A DNA stretch of 64,000 nt from an uncultured Burkholderiales bacterium (lineage in GTDB: Bacteria > Pseudomonadota > Gammaproteobacteria > Burkholderiales > Burkholderiaceae_C), in assembly GCA_903856995.1 (NCBI GenBank), contig CAIODK010000042.1:1-64000 (forward strand), given 5' to 3'. The stretch's first letter is position 1; every line of letters begins with the position of its first letter. Under the pieces are notes generated by a model, which was not told where the DNA came from, did no database searches, and saw only the letters and a program-made list of their open reading frames with translations. Below are positions 41,128-51,332 of this stretch, in pieces. The position numbers and the translations under genes are program-made.

Positions 41128-41856
41128 ATGAAAAATTCCCCTACTTATGTATTGCAGGCCGAAGACGTGGCCATCCACTACGGCGGCGTTAAAGCTGTAG
41201 ACGGCGTGTCTCTGACTTTGGAAAAAGGTCAGATTCGTGGTTTGATCGGCCCCAACGGCGCCGGCAAATCCACCGTGATTGATGCAATCACCGGACGACG
41301 CCGATTGACCCGCGGCAAGGTCACGTTAGGTGGCGTTGATGTCAGCGAGATGGGCGTCGTCGAGCGTCGCATGCTTGGCTTGTCACGCAGCTTCCAACGC
41401 ACCAGTATTTTTGGAGGCATGCCTGTTCGCAAACAAATTGAATTGGCATCGCACAAGATGGGCGTTCAGGACTCAGATGCCGATGCCGATGCGGTGCTGA
41501 AGGAGCTTGAACTTTTGCCGATGGCCAACGTGATGGCGGAAGATTTAGGCTACGGTGAACAACGCCGCCTCGATTTGGCGCTGGCCTTGGTTGGTCGCCC
41601 GAGTGTGCTGTTGCTCGATGAACCGATGGCTGGTTTGTCCGTTAAAGAGTCGCATGATTTGGCGCAACATTTGAAATCTCTCACCTCACGTTGGGACGTC
41701 TCCGTTCTCTTGGTCGAGCACGACATGGACGTGGTGTTTGGCATCTCCGATGCGGTGACCGTTTTTGAACTGGGTCGCATCATCGCCAGCGGCACCCCCG
41801 CGGCCGTGCGTGCTGACCCTCGGGTACGCGAAGCTTATTTAGGGAGCGCCGCATGA
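41128..41856 (+). CDS. livG: ABC transporter ATP-binding protein (LivG)
   Basis: This 242-residue ATPase has Walker A GLIGPNGAGKSTVIDAI near residue 39, LSRSFQRTSIFGGMPVRKQI, the signature-region LGYGEQRRLDLALALVGRPS, Walker B VLLLDEPMAGLSV and VLLVEHDMDVVFGISD with the switch His. The signature is LGYGEQRR, typical of LivG rather than LSGGQ. The frame is open upstream, but the ATG at 41128 after GGAG is preferred. It overlaps livF by four bases. Confidence 0.92.
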   Translation: MKNSPTYVLQAEDVAIHYGGVKAVDGVSLTLEKGQIRGLIGPNGAGKSTVIDAITGRRRLTRGKVTLGGVDVSEMGVVERRMLGLSRSFQRTSIFGGMPVRKQIELASHKMGVQDSDADADAVLKELELLPMANVMAEDLGYGEQRRLDLALALVGRPSVLLLDEPMAGLSVKESHDLAQHLKSLTSRWDVSVLLVEHDMDVVFGISDAVTVFELGRIIASGTPAAVRADPRVREAYLGSAA

Positions 41857-42557
41857 GTGCATTGTTGAACTTGAAGAACATCCACGCCTATTACGGCGCG
41901 GCGCACATCCTGCACGGCTTGGACTTGCATGTGAACCCCGGTGAAAGAGTGGCTTTGATTGGTCGCAACGGCGTCGGAAAAACCACAGTGGTCAACACCA
42001 TCCTAGGGCTAGCGGACCTCAAAAAGGGACACATCCATTTAGGCACGCATCAAATTACCAGGCCACGCCCATACATCGCTGCACAGCACGGCATCGCTGT
42101 GGTGCCGCAAGGCCGCTGCATCATCGCCAACCTGACCGTGGAAGAAAACCTGTTGCTCGGCGCCGCTGTCGGCCGTAAGGGCCCATGGACCGTGCCAGAA
42201 ATTTATAAACTCTTTCCCATCCTGCAAGAACGCGCCAACACGCCAGGTACTGCACTCTCTGGGGGGCAACAGCAAATGTTGGCCGTAGGTCGTGGACTGA
42301 TGGCCAATCCGAATTTGATTTTGCTGGACGAACCCACCGAGGGGTTAGCCCCAGTCATCGTGGACCAGCTCGCTGACATCTTCAACCGTGTTGCCGACCA
42401 AGGAACCGCTTTGCTGTTGATTGAGCAAAACATGAGTTTGGTCGCACGTGTGGCCCACCGTTATTTAGCCATGGCCAAAGGTTCGGTTGTGGCACAAGGC
42501 GTGGTGACTAACTCGCCGGAAGGTCTCAAAGATTTAGAAAACCATGTGATGGTTTAA
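41853..42557 (+). CDS. livF: ABC transporter ATP-binding protein (LivF)
   Basis: This 234-residue ATPase has Walker A ALIGRNGVGKTTVVNTILGL near residue 33, GIAVVPQGRCIIANLTVEEN, signature LSGGQQQMLAVGRGLMANPN, Walker B LILLDEPTEGLAP and IEQNMSLVARVAHRYLAMAK. It pairs with LivG to drive the importer. Translational coupling with livG through an ATGA overlap is seen. Confidence 0.93.
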   Translation: MSALLNLKNIHAYYGAAHILHGLDLHVNPGERVALIGRNGVGKTTVVNTILGLADLKKGHIHLGTHQITRPRPYIAAQHGIAVVPQGRCIIANLTVEENLLLGAAVGRKGPWTVPEIYKLFPILQERANTPGTALSGGQQQMLAVGRGLMANPNLILLDEPTEGLAPVIVDQLADIFNRVADQGTALLLIEQNMSLVARVAHRYLAMAKGSVVAQGVVTNSPEGLKDLENHVMV

Positions 42558-42626
42558 AACCCTCAACCCAAGTTCCCATCGGCCGCCGGACCGATTCCGG
42601 CAATCCTTCATTCCTAGGAGACAAGC

Positions 42627-43814
42627 ATGCAACATAAAAAAATCTATCAACTGCTGGCCAGCGCAGCGCTGGTGACAGCCCTACCTTTGAGCGCTTTGGC
42701 GCAAGGCAAAGAACCCGTGAAAGTGGGTTTGGTGTCCTCCAAGTCAGGCGTCTTCGCTGAGCAAGGCGAAGAAGTCATGCGTGCAGTGAAATTCGCCATT
42801 GAAGAAGCCAACAGCAAAGGTGGCGTTGACGGCCGCAAAGTTGAAGTCGTCGAAGGCGATGACGAAAGCACGCCAGACGCAGGTCGCCGAGTGGCTGAGA
42901 AAATGGCTCGCGATGGCTACAACTTGTTGATCGGCGCAGTCCCCTCATCTATCTCATTGACGATTGCCCAAAACTTAGAGCGCTGGGATGCGGCCTATTT
43001 CATTCAAGCCAGCAAGTCTGACAAGCTCACAGGTGACACCTGCAAGCCCCGCAGCTTCCGCACCAACCATTCAGACGCGATGGATATCGCCATGATTAAC
43101 GAATGGACCAAGAAGATCAAAGGCAATAACTTTGCCGTCATCGCCGCCGACTACGTGTGGGGACGCGATTCTGGCGAATCGTTCAAGAAAGCCATGGAAG
43201 CTCAAGGCAAGAAAGTGCCGTTGACCTTGTATGTACCCATGGGAACCAAAGATTTTTCACCTTACATCGCGCAACTTAAAGCCGCCAACGTGGACGGCAT
43301 TTGGGTAGCTGAGATTGGGCGTGATGCCATGGCTTTCGTCAAGCAAGCCGGTGAGTTCAACCTGATCCCCAACACACCGCTGATTGGCCACGCACTGATT
43401 TCGAACTTCATCATCAACGCCACTGGCAAGAACCTTGAAAACGTTCCTGGCAACTCTGGCTACGCCGCTGACTTGAACAACCCTCGCAACAAAGAGTTCG
43501 TCGCCGCTTGGAAAGCCAAGTTCAACCGCGTGCCAACCGATGCTGAAGGACAAGCCTACAACGGCGCACAAGTCATGTTTGATGGCGTTCGTCTGGCAAA
43601 AAGTGTGAAGCCAGAAGAAGTGAGTAAAGCTTTGCGTGGCGCAGAACTCAACACCATCTACGGCAAAGTCACCATGCGTGCGGCAGACAATCAATTGATG
43701 TTGCCTAACTACGTGGGTCGCGTGAAGATGGTCGACGGCGCCTTGCGCCCTGTGATTGAAGACACCTACCCAGCGTCTTTGACACCACCCCCCTCACCTT
43801 TGTGCAAAATGTGA
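42627..43814 (+). CDS. periplasmic solute-binding protein of the Liv-type importer
   Basis: This 395-residue protein has a signal peptide (MQHKKIYQLLASAALVTALP, cleavage after ALA near residue 25) and a type I periplasmic-binding fold: VKVGLVSSKSGVFAEQGEEV, ADYVWGRDSGESFKKAMEAQ, KDFSPYIAQLKAANVDGIWV and ALISNFIINATGKNLENVPG. It is similar to receptors for aromatic or alicyclic acids more than to LivJ, judging by overall character, but that is a soft call. It ends the operon and a strong terminator follows. Confidence 0.9.
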   Translation: MQHKKIYQLLASAALVTALPLSALAQGKEPVKVGLVSSKSGVFAEQGEEVMRAVKFAIEEANSKGGVDGRKVEVVEGDDESTPDAGRRVAEKMARDGYNLLIGAVPSSISLTIAQNLERWDAAYFIQASKSDKLTGDTCKPRSFRTNHSDAMDIAMINEWTKKIKGNNFAVIAADYVWGRDSGESFKKAMEAQGKKVPLTLYVPMGTKDFSPYIAQLKAANVDGIWVAEIGRDAMAFVKQAGEFNLIPNTPLIGHALISNFIINATGKNLENVPGNSGYAADLNNPRNKEFVAAWKAKFNRVPTDAEGQAYNGAQVMFDGVRLAKSVKPEEVSKALRGAELNTIYGKVTMRAADNQLMLPNYVGRVKMVDGALRPVIEDTYPASLTPPPSPLCKM

Positions 43815-43840
43815 TCAGTGGCAATTAACTGACTCAAAAA

Positions 43841-43869
43841 GCCGCGATGCTCAGCATCGCGGCTTTTTT
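43841..43869 (+). terminator. Rho-independent terminator of the Liv operon
   Basis: GCCGCGATGC and GCATCGCGGC form a perfect ten-base stem around a TCA loop, followed by TTTTTT and GTTTT. The upstream side has AAAAA, so it may also work in reverse. It lies 26 bases after the binding-protein stop. Confidence 0.92.
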
Positions 43870-43929
43870 GTTTTGAGGTTGGGGTCGCTACACTAGAGCC
43901 CTTCGTATTTTGACCCTCAAGGATTTGCC

Positions 43930-44280
43930 ATGAACACGACCCCTTCCGGCCTGCAATACACCGACAACGTGGTGGGCGACGGCGCTGAAGCCGCAGCCGG
44001 TCAACACGTCACCGTGCATTACACAGGCTGGCTCTACAAAGATGGCGAGCAAGGCGCCAAGTTTGACTCCAGCCACGACCGCAATGACCCGTTTGATTTC
44101 CCTTTGGGTGCTGGCATGGTCATCAAAGGTTGGGATGAAGGCGTGCAAGGCATGAAAATCGGTGGTCAACGCACCCTGATCATTCCCTCTGAGCTTGGCT
44201 ACGGCGCACGCGGCGCGGGTGGTGCGATCCCCCCTAACGCCACGCTGAAGTTTGACGTCGAGTTGCTCGGCATCGAGTAA
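43930..44280 (+). CDS. FKBP-type peptidyl-prolyl cis-trans isomerase
   Basis: This 116-residue single-domain FKBP has no signal peptide, so it is cytoplasmic. Landmarks are [73 protein letters not shown] and a final FDVELLGIE. The residues lining the active pocket (Tyr, Phe, Asp, Trp) are present. It speeds proline isomerisation in folding. It is monocistronic, between two terminators. Confidence 0.95.
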   Translation: MNTTPSGLQYTDNVVGDGAEAAAGQHVTVHYTGWLYKDGEQGAKFDSSHDRNDPFDFPLGAGMVIKGWDEGVQGMKIGGQRTLIIPSELGYGARGAGGAIPPNATLKFDVELLGIE

Positions 44281-44310
44281 CCACGCGGCGCAGCCCTTGG
44301 GCTGCCATCA

Positions 44311-44334
44311 AGCGGGGCTAGGCCCCGCTTTCTT
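44311..44334 (+). terminator. Rho-independent terminator after the FKBP gene
   Basis: AGCGGGGC and GCCCCGCT form a perfect eight-base stem around TAG, followed by TTCTTTT. It closes the FKBP transcript before the heat-shock promoter. Confidence 0.85.
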
Positions 44335-44365
44335 TTGCCTCATTCAGTTTTTTTACAAAACCCCT

Positions 44366-44393
44366 CTTGAAATAGGGTCGAATGGCCTCAGCT
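44366..44393 (+). promoter_or_regulatory. candidate sigma-32 (heat-shock) promoter of grpE
   Basis: CTTGAAA at 44366 and CCTCAGCT at 44386 are spaced by 13 bases and resemble the heat-shock consensus CTTGAAA/CCCCATNT (the -10 matches at five of seven fixed positions). It lies 35 bases before the grpE ATG. Confidence 0.65.
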
Positions 44394-44427
44394 TTGCTGA
44401 ATATCCTTTTCACAAGCCCCACAAAGC

Positions 44428-45003
44428 ATGTCAGAACCTACCGAAAACCAAGATACCACCGCAGCTCATTTGGCCGCCCACATGGCAGGCCAAGCGCCCG
44501 CCACAGAGGCCCCCGCTGAGCCAGCGACCCCGCTTGACCCATTGGCTTCGGCACAGGCCGAAATCGTCGCTTTGCAGGTCAAAGCGGTTGAGTTGCAAGA
44601 CCAATACATACGTGGCCAAGCCGACGTTCAAAATGCACGACGCCGTGCAGACGACGAAGTGTCCAAAGCGCGTAAATTCGCGCTCGAGAGCTTTGCCGAC
44701 AGCTTGCTGCCCGTGCTTGACAGCTTAGAAGCCGGCTTAGCTGTGCAAACCGCCACGCCTGAGCAAATACGCGAAGGTGCAGAAGCTACGCTGCGTCAAC
44801 TCAAAAGCGCCTTGGAGCGCAACAAAGTGCTAGCCATCGACCCCGCCGCGGGTGCCAAGTTCGACCCAGCACAACACCAAGCTATCAGCGTGGTGCCTGC
44901 CGATCAAGAAGCCAACACCGTGGTCACAGTACTTCAAAAAGGTTACTTGATCGCTGAGCGCGTGCTTCGCCCTGCGTTGGTCACTGTGGCCGCCGCGAAA
45001 TAA
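44428..45003 (+). CDS. grpE: nucleotide exchange factor GrpE
   Basis: This 191-residue GrpE releases ADP from DnaK. It has a low-complexity Ala/Pro/Glu-rich N-terminus (residues 1-50), then a long coiled coil ([20 protein letters not shown] followed by [20 protein letters not shown]). The C-terminal beta domain has [20 protein letters not shown] and [20 protein letters not shown]. It starts the heat-shock operon with dnaK and dnaJ downstream. Confidence 0.96.
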   Translation: MSEPTENQDTTAAHLAAHMAGQAPATEAPAEPATPLDPLASAQAEIVALQVKAVELQDQYIRGQADVQNARRRADDEVSKARKFALESFADSLLPVLDSLEAGLAVQTATPEQIREGAEATLRQLKSALERNKVLAIDPAAGAKFDPAQHQAISVVPADQEANTVVTVLQKGYLIAERVLRPALVTVAAAK

Positions 45004-45006
45004 ACA

Positions 45007-45034
45007 CTTGAAATTGGCAAAGTTATCCACAACT
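45007..45034 (+). promoter_or_regulatory. candidate second sigma-32 promoter before dnaK
   Basis: CTTGAAA at 45007 and CCACAACT at 45027 are 13 bases apart, the same spacing as before grpE, and match five of seven fixed -10 positions. It lies 39 bases before the dnaK ATG and could give extra dnaK transcript. Confidence 0.55.
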
Positions 45035-45072
45035 AAGCCTCATCTGAATTTTTAAAATTACTGGAGTTAGAC

Positions 45073-46995
45073 ATGGGAAGAATCATCGGTATTGACTTGG
45101 GAACCACCAACTCGTGCGTGGCCATCATGGAAGGCAACACGACCAAAGTGATCGAGAACGCCGAAGGCGCTCGCACCACACCGTCGATCATTGCGTATCA
45201 AGAAGACGGTGAAATCTTGGTCGGTGCATCCGCCAAGCGTCAAGCTGTCACCAACCCACGCAACACCTTGTATGCGGTGAAGCGCTTGATCGGTCGCAAG
45301 TTCAGCGAAAAAGAAGTTCAAAAAGACATCGACTTGATGCCCTACACCATTGCCAAAGCCGACAACGGCGATGCTTGGGTGGAAGTGCGCGGCAACAAGT
45401 TGGCTCCTCCTCAAATCAGCGCTGAAATTCTGCGCAAGATGAAGAAAACCGCCGAAGACTACCTCGGCGAAGAAGTGACAGAAGCGGTCATTACTGTGCC
45501 TGCCTACTTCAACGACGCACAACGTCAAGCCACCAAAGATGCAGGTCGCATCGCTGGTTTGGATGTCAAGCGCATCATCAACGAACCCACAGCTGCTGCG
45601 TTGGCCTTCGGTTTGGACAAAACCGACAAGGGCGATCGCAAGATTGCAGTGTATGACTTGGGTGGCGGTACGTTCGACGTGTCGATCATCGAAATCGCGG
45701 ACGTCGATGGCGAGAAACAATTCGAAGTGCTATCCACCAACGGCGACACGTTCTTGGGCGGCGAAGACTTCGACCAACGCATCATCGAATTCATCATCTC
45801 CGAGTTCAAGAAAGAATCCGGCGTTGATTTGTCCAAAGACGTGTTGGCCTTGCAGCGCCTGAAAGAAGCCGCTGAAAAAGCCAAAATCGAGTTGTCATCG
45901 GCCACGTCGACCGACATCAACTTGCCCTACATCACTGCGGATGCCTCCGGCCCTAAGCACTTGAGCATCAAACTCAACCGTGCCAAGTTGGAGCAACTGG
46001 TGGAAGAGTTGGTTGAGCGCACCATCGCCCCTTGCCGTTTGGCCATCAAAGATGCGGGCGTGTCTGTGAGCGACATCGACGACGTGATCTTGGTGGGTGG
46101 CATGAGCCGCATGCCTAAGGTGCAAGAAAAGGTCAAAGAGTTCTTTGGTCAAGAGCCTCGCCGTGACGTCAACCCTGACGAAGCCGTGGCCGTGGGCGCC
46201 GCGATTCAAGGTCAAGTTCTGTCAGGCGACCGCACCGACGTGTTGTTGCTCGACGTGACGCCCCTGTCTTTGGGCATTGAAACCTTGGGCGGCGTGATGA
46301 CCAAAATGATCACCAAGAACACGACCATCCCAACCAAGTTTGCGCAAACGTTCTCCACCGCTGACGACAACCAACCCGCCGTGACCATCAAGGTCTTCCA
46401 AGGCGAGCGTGAAATTGCCAGCGGCAACAAGAGTTTGGGTGAGTTCAACCTTGAAGGCATTGCACCTGCGGCACGTGGCACGCCACAAATTGAAGTGTCG
46501 TTTGACATTGACGCCAACGGCATCTTGCACGTGGGCGCCAAAGACAAAGCCACCGGCAAGGAAAATAAAATCACCATCAAGGCCAACTCTGGTTTGTCAG
46601 AAGATGAGATTCAACAAATGGTGAAAGACGCCGAGTTGAATGCCACCGAAGACAAGAAGAAATTGGAAATCGTGCAGTCACGTAACCAAGCGGATGCCGC
46701 GGTTCACAGCGTGAAGAAGAGCTTGGTCGAGCACGGTGACAAACTCGATGCAGCCGAAAAAGAAACCATCGAAGCAGCGATCAAGGAAGTCGAAGAAGCA
46801 TTGAAAGGCGAAGACAAAGCCGACATCGATGCCAAAACTGAAACTTTGATGACCGCCTCGCAAAAGCTGGGTGAAAAGGTCTACGCTGACATGCAAGCTG
46901 CGCAAGCCGCAGGCGGCGCAGCTGCCGGCAGCGATGCAAAGCCAGCCGACGACAACGTGGTCGACGCTGAAGTGAAAGAAGTCAAAAAAGGTTAA
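45073..46995 (+). CDS. dnaK: molecular chaperone DnaK (Hsp70)
   Basis: This 640-residue Hsp70 starts [20 protein letters not shown]. It has [20 protein letters not shown] near 140, [20 protein letters not shown] near 195, [20 protein letters not shown] near 340 and the interdomain [18 protein letters not shown] near 390. Then come a beta-sandwich substrate domain, the helical lid and a C-terminal Ala/Gly-rich segment ending [10 protein letters not shown]. It binds unfolded proteins with ATP-driven cycling with DnaJ and GrpE. Confidence 0.98.
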   Translation: MGRIIGIDLGTTNSCVAIMEGNTTKVIENAEGARTTPSIIAYQEDGEILVGASAKRQAVTNPRNTLYAVKRLIGRKFSEKEVQKDIDLMPYTIAKADNGDAWVEVRGNKLAPPQISAEILRKMKKTAEDYLGEEVTEAVITVPAYFNDAQRQATKDAGRIAGLDVKRIINEPTAAALAFGLDKTDKGDRKIAVYDLGGGTFDVSIIEIADVDGEKQFEVLSTNGDTFLGGEDFDQRIIEFIISEFKKESGVDLSKDVLALQRLKEAAEKAKIELSSATSTDINLPYITADASGPKHLSIKLNRAKLEQLVEELVERTIAPCRLAIKDAGVSVSDIDDVILVGGMSRMPKVQEKVKEFFGQEPRRDVNPDEAVAVGAAIQGQVLSGDRTDVLLLDVTPLSLGIETLGGVMTKMITKNTTIPTKFAQTFSTADDNQPAVTIKVFQGEREIASGNKSLGEFNLEGIAPAARGTPQIEVSFDIDANGILHVGAKDKATGKENKITIKANSGLSEDEIQQMVKDAELNATEDKKKLEIVQSRNQADAAVHSVKKSLVEHGDKLDAAEKETIEAAIKEVEEALKGEDKADIDAKTETLMTASQKLGEKVYADMQAAQAAGGAAAGSDAKPADDNVVDAEVKEVKKG

Positions 46996-47022
46996 ACCTT
47001 TTTCAACTTTCTGAGTCGAACT

Positions 47023-47057
47023 CGCCGCGTTTCGCCTGAAAAGGTGGACACGCGGCG
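47023..47057 (+). other. hairpin in the dnaK-dnaJ gap
   Basis: CGCCGCGT (47023-47030) and ACGCGGCG (47050-47057) form a perfect eight-base stem around 19 bases, without a T-run. It may slow transcription or protect the dnaK mRNA end, setting a higher DnaK to DnaJ ratio. The stem is seen; the role is inferred. Confidence 0.45.
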
Positions 47058-47097
47058 AAGTCGTTAAACAAGCCCCAAAAAAACGGCAACGCCCATC

Positions 47098-48240
47098 ATG
47101 TCCAAACGCGATTTTTATGAAGTCCTCGGCCTCTCCAAAGGTGCGAGCGACGAAGAGATCAAAAAGGCTTATCGCAAACTCGCGATGAAGCACCACCCCG
47201 ACCGCAACCAAGGCAGCAACGCCAAGGCGTCTGAATCACAGTTCAAAGAGGTCAAAGAGGCCTATGAAATGTTGTCCGACGCAGAAAAGCGTGCGGCCTA
47301 CGATCAATACGGCCATGCAGGCGTCGACCCCAATATGCGCGGTGGCCCTGGTGGTCCTGGCGGATTTGGCGGCGCGGGCTTTGGTGAAGCCTTTGGCGAT
47401 ATCTTCGGTGACATCTTTGGTCAACAGCGTCGTGGTGGCGGAGGTGGCCGCCAGGTCTACCGTGGCGGTGATTTGAGTTACGCCATGGAAATCACATTGG
47501 AAGAAGCTGCCAACGGCAAGGAAGCCCAGCTTAAGATTCCAGGGTGGGACGAGTGCGAAACCTGTGATGGCACAGGGGCCAAACCCGGCACATCCGTCAA
47601 AACCTGCACCACCTGCCACGGCAGCGGTCAGGTGCAAATGCGTCAAGGCTTTTTCAGTGTGCAACAAACCTGTCCACACTGCCGAGGCTCTGGCAAGATC
47701 ATTCCCGAACCGTGCAATATGTGTCACGGCCAAGGCAAGATCAAGAAACAAAAAACGCTGGAAGTCAAAATCCCAGCCGGCATCGACGACGGCATGCGCA
47801 TTCGCAGCACCGGCAACGGTGAGCCCGGAACCAATGGTGGGCCTCCTGGTGATTTGTTCATAGAAATTCGCGTCAAAAAGCACGATATCTTTGAACGCGA
47901 TGGTGACGACCTGCACTGCTCTGTGCCGATCAGCTTCACCACCGCTGCCTTGGGTGGCGAGATCAGCGTGCCTACGCTGGCAGGAGAAGCGGCGATCGAC
48001 ATCCCTGAGGGCACCCAACACGACAAGCAGTTCCGCTTGCGTGGCAAAGGACTGAAGGGCATTCGCTCCAGCTTCCCTGGGGATTTGTATTGCCATATCG
48101 CGGTGGAAACACCCGTCAAGCTCACGGAACACCAGCGCAAACTTCTCAAAGAGTTGGATGAGTCGTTGAAAAAAGGTGGTGCCAAACATTCACCCGCTGA
48201 AGGTGGTTGGGCTGATAAGTTGAAACGCTTTTTCAACTAA
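47098..48240 (+). CDS. dnaJ: molecular chaperone DnaJ (Hsp40)
   Basis: This 380-residue type I Hsp40 has a J domain at residues 1-75 with the HPD motif ([12 protein letters not shown]). A Gly/Phe-rich linker follows ([20 protein letters not shown]). Four zinc repeats come next: [24 protein letters not shown] and CNMCHGQG, near residues 155-215. The C-terminal substrate domain ends [10 protein letters not shown]. It delivers clients to DnaK and stimulates its ATPase. It is downstream of dnaK by about 100 bases. Confidence 0.97.
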   Translation: MSKRDFYEVLGLSKGASDEEIKKAYRKLAMKHHPDRNQGSNAKASESQFKEVKEAYEMLSDAEKRAAYDQYGHAGVDPNMRGGPGGPGGFGGAGFGEAFGDIFGDIFGQQRRGGGGGRQVYRGGDLSYAMEITLEEAANGKEAQLKIPGWDECETCDGTGAKPGTSVKTCTTCHGSGQVQMRQGFFSVQQTCPHCRGSGKIIPEPCNMCHGQGKIKKQKTLEVKIPAGIDDGMRIRSTGNGEPGTNGGPPGDLFIEIRVKKHDIFERDGDDLHCSVPISFTTAALGGEISVPTLAGEAAIDIPEGTQHDKQFRLRGKGLKGIRSSFPGDLYCHIAVETPVKLTEHQRKLLKELDESLKKGGAKHSPAEGGWADKLKRFFN

Positions 48241-48283
48241 GCCAACACCACGTATCTTCATCTAAAGGGGGGATACTCCGCCT

Positions 48284-49648
48284 ATGAGCGTCAACATCAC
48301 ATTCTTAGGCGGAACCGGGACAGTCACCGGTTCTAAATACTTGGTAGAGCACGGCGGCAAAAAACTGTTGATCGACTGCGGCTTATTTCAGGGCTTCAAA
48401 CAGCTGCGATTACGCAACTGGAGCCCCATGCCCATTGAACCGGTGGAGGTGGATGCAGTCTTGCTCACCCACGCCCACTTGGACCACAGTGGCTACTTGC
48501 CACTGCTGTATCGCCAAGGCTTTCGTGGCTGCATTCACGCCACACCCGCGACCTGCGATTTGTGTGCGATTTTGTTGCCTGACAGTGGTCACATTCAAGA
48601 AGAAGACGCGGCGTTTCTGAACCGCCACGGACTCTCCAAACATGACCCAGCCCTACCGCTGTACACCAAGCATGACGCCATCGTCACATTAGACCTACTT
48701 CGCCCAGAAGTGATGGGCAAAACCTTCTCACCCATACCGGGCTGGAAAGCCACGTTCTCGTCAGCGGGACACATCTTAGGGGCCGCCAGCATCCTGTTGG
48801 AAGTCGCAGACCGTCGTATTTTGTTCAGCGGTGATTTGGGTCGTCCGGATGACCTGATCATGAAACCGCCAGACTTACCACCTGATGCCGAAACCGTGTT
48901 GATTGAGTCCACCTACGGCAACCGCGAGCATCCGCATGAAAATGTATTGGCAGAACTCGCCCCCGCTTTAAAGCGTGTGGCCGCACGCGGTGGCGTGGCG
49001 GTGGTACCAGTGTTTGCCGTTGGCCGCACACAAGCATTGTTGTACGCCATCTCACTTCTCAAAGAGCGCGGCGAGATTGCACACAGCTTGCCAATCTTCT
49101 TGGACAGCCCAATGGCGGTGCACACCACCGAATTGTTGCCACGGCACCCTGATGCGCACCGCCTGCACAAAGATGCACTGCACGCCGTCAAGCACATTGC
49201 CACGATGGTGGAGACGCCCGAACAATCCAAGGCTTTGGCCAAGCGCCACGGTCCAATGGTAATTTTGTCCGCGAGTGGCATGGCGACAGGTGGCCGGGTG
49301 TTGCACCACTTAGCGCACTACTTGCCAGACCACCGAAACATGGTGATTCTCACCGGCTATCAGGCACCCGGCACACGCGGTGCCACGCTCGCAAGCGGCG
49401 GTCAGGTACTGCGCATTCACGGTCAGGACATTGCAGTCCAAGCCGAAGTAGTGCAACTGGAATCCTCGTCAGCGCATGCGGATGCCACTCAGTTATTGGC
49501 TTGGCTCAAAAGCATGAAACATGCGCCCGATCAGGTGTATGTGGTGCACGGTGAACTCGAGGCCTCTGACGCCTTGCGGCAACGCATTGAGCGTGAATTG
49601 AAATTGCGTGTCGTCGTGCCTGAGCACGGTAGCACTTGGCCAACGTAA
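48284..49648 (+). CDS. MBL-fold beta-CASP metallohydrolase (RNA-processing exonuclease type)
   Basis: This 454-residue protein has a metallo-beta-lactamase fold with the metal motif LLTHAHLDHSGYLPLL near residue 64, FSSAGHILGAASILLEV near 163 and FSGDLGRPDDL near 186. The beta-CASP part follows, with STYGNREHP and the RNA-metabolism motifs VILSASGMATGGRVLHHLAH and VQLESSSAHADATQLLAWLK. This resembles the CPSF73/YsH1-like RNase group of bacteria. RNA cleavage is the likely activity, though some members have other substrates. Its stop overlaps the next ATG by one base. Confidence 0.9.
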   Translation: MSVNITFLGGTGTVTGSKYLVEHGGKKLLIDCGLFQGFKQLRLRNWSPMPIEPVEVDAVLLTHAHLDHSGYLPLLYRQGFRGCIHATPATCDLCAILLPDSGHIQEEDAAFLNRHGLSKHDPALPLYTKHDAIVTLDLLRPEVMGKTFSPIPGWKATFSSAGHILGAASILLEVADRRILFSGDLGRPDDLIMKPPDLPPDAETVLIESTYGNREHPHENVLAELAPALKRVAARGGVAVVPVFAVGRTQALLYAISLLKERGEIAHSLPIFLDSPMAVHTTELLPRHPDAHRLHKDALHAVKHIATMVETPEQSKALAKRHGPMVILSASGMATGGRVLHHLAHYLPDHRNMVILTGYQAPGTRGATLASGGQVLRIHGQDIAVQAEVVQLESSSAHADATQLLAWLKSMKHAPDQVYVVHGELEASDALRQRIERELKLRVVVPEHGSTWPT

Positions 49649-51315
49649 TGTTTTTTATGCGCTTCATGTTTCTAAATGCTCCCCTCCGTACGCAACGCTC
49701 CCCAGTCACCTTGGTGGTCTTAAGCAGTGTTTGGCTCGCCGTACTAGGCAACCTCGCACTCTGGAAAACCTTGATAACCCTGCCCGACCTCACGGGCTGG
49801 CATGGCCTTGGTTTTGGGCTGGCATTCGCATTTGACATTGCCTGCCTCGTGGCTGCGGTTTTGTCATTGTTTGCATGGCACTTCACACTCAAACCTGCCA
49901 TCACGGTGCTGTTGCTGCTGGCGGCGTTTGCCACACATTACATGCTGACCTATGGTGTGGTGGTGGATACACCCATGCTCATCAACGTGATTCAAACCGA
50001 CACTCGCGAGGCGCGTGACCAGCTGAGTTGGCACCTGCTCGTGACGGTGATGGCGCTGGCAGTGCTGCCCATGGTGTGGCTATGGCGTCAACCGTTGACC
50101 CCAACAAGCATGGGGCAGCAAACCCTTCGCAATGCAGGATTGCTGATCGGTTCGTTGGCGTTGGCTTTTGGCACAACACAACTGATGTTTCAAGATTTTT
50201 CATCACTGATGCGCAACTACACCGAGATGCGCTACCAAATCAACCCACTCAACAGCATCTACGCGGTGCTGGATATGACGGTGATCCCAGCCGAGCAGCC
50301 CCGAGGTCCCATGCAAAGTTTGGGACTCGACGCACGCATTGCACCACGCACAGGCAGCACACCGCAACGCCCGCCGCTGCTCGTGTTTGTTTTGGGTGAG
50401 ACGGCACGTAGCCAAAGCTTTTCGCTCAACGGGTATGCGCGCAACACCAACCCGCTGCTGGCCCAAGAGAACATCACCAGCTTCACAAACGTGACTTCCT
50501 GCGGCACCAGCACCGCAGAGTCGTTGCCTTGCATGTTCTCCCACCTTGGGCGCACCGGCTTCGCCAAACGCAGCAACGAGTTTGAAAACCTGCTCGACGT
50601 TCTCTACCATGCGGGCTATGCCGTGCTGTGGATGGACAACCAGTCGGGTTGCAAGAGCCAATGCGACCGCGTGCCTTACGTGAATACATCCAACCTGAAA
50701 CTTCCCGAAACATGCGACGGTGACGAATGTCGAGACACGGTGATGCTGGCTCGCATCGACGCAGAGCTGGCCAAACTCCCTGCCGAACGCCGCGCACGCG
50801 GCACGGTGGTGGTCATGCACCAAATGGGCAGTCATGGCCCTGCTTACTTCAAACGCACACCGGCATCATTCAAGCCATTCACCCCTGAATGCACCGACAC
50901 CTCACTCTCTCAATGCGAACGTCCCCAAATCGTGAACGCATACGACAACACGATCGTCTTCACCGACTATTTCTTGTCACGGCTGGTGGGTTGGCTTAAA
51001 ACACAAGACCAAACAAGCACACCGGCCATGCTCTATGTGTCCGACCACGGTGAGTCACTGGGAGAAAAAAACATGTACTTGCATGGCCTTCCGTTCAGCG
51101 TGGCGCCACCTGAACAAACCACGGTACCTTTGATCACTTGGCTATCACCTGGCTTCGAGCAACTCAGTCACGTGAGCAAACGTTGCTTGCAAAACGACCG
51201 CAACAAGCCCTTGTCACACGACAACTTGTTCCATTCGGTACTGGGTTTGATGGCGGTGAAGACCACCGCCTACAAGCGTGAGCTTGATTTTTTTGCTACC
51301 TGCGAAGGCCGTTAA
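49648..51315 (+). CDS. lipid A phosphoethanolamine transferase (EptA family)
   Basis: This 555-residue inner-membrane enzyme has about five N-terminal helices (residues 20-190) and a periplasmic alkaline-phosphatase-like domain. VFVLGETARSQSFSLNGYAR has the metal-binding Glu and CGTSTAESLPCMFSHLGRTG the nucleophilic Thr. VVMHQMGSHGPAYFKR and VSDHGESLGEKNMYLHGLPF supply the zinc-binding Asp/His. Several Cys support disulfides. It would move phosphoethanolamine onto lipid A, lowering negative charge and giving cationic peptide tolerance. Downstream of the MBL gene with a TAATG overlap; alternative start at 49657. Confidence 0.92.
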   Translation: MFFMRFMFLNAPLRTQRSPVTLVVLSSVWLAVLGNLALWKTLITLPDLTGWHGLGFGLAFAFDIACLVAAVLSLFAWHFTLKPAITVLLLLAAFATHYMLTYGVVVDTPMLINVIQTDTREARDQLSWHLLVTVMALAVLPMVWLWRQPLTPTSMGQQTLRNAGLLIGSLALAFGTTQLMFQDFSSLMRNYTEMRYQINPLNSIYAVLDMTVIPAEQPRGPMQSLGLDARIAPRTGSTPQRPPLLVFVLGETARSQSFSLNGYARNTNPLLAQENITSFTNVTSCGTSTAESLPCMFSHLGRTGFAKRSNEFENLLDVLYHAGYAVLWMDNQSGCKSQCDRVPYVNTSNLKLPETCDGDECRDTVMLARIDAELAKLPAERRARGTVVVMHQMGSHGPAYFKRTPASFKPFTPECTDTSLSQCERPQIVNAYDNTIVFTDYFLSRLVGWLKTQDQTSTPAMLYVSDHGESLGEKNMYLHGLPFSVAPPEQTTVPLITWLSPGFEQLSHVSKRCLQNDRNKPLSHDNLFHSVLGLMAVKTTAYKRELDFFATCEGR

Positions 51316-51332
51316 GACAACACGCCTGGGGG

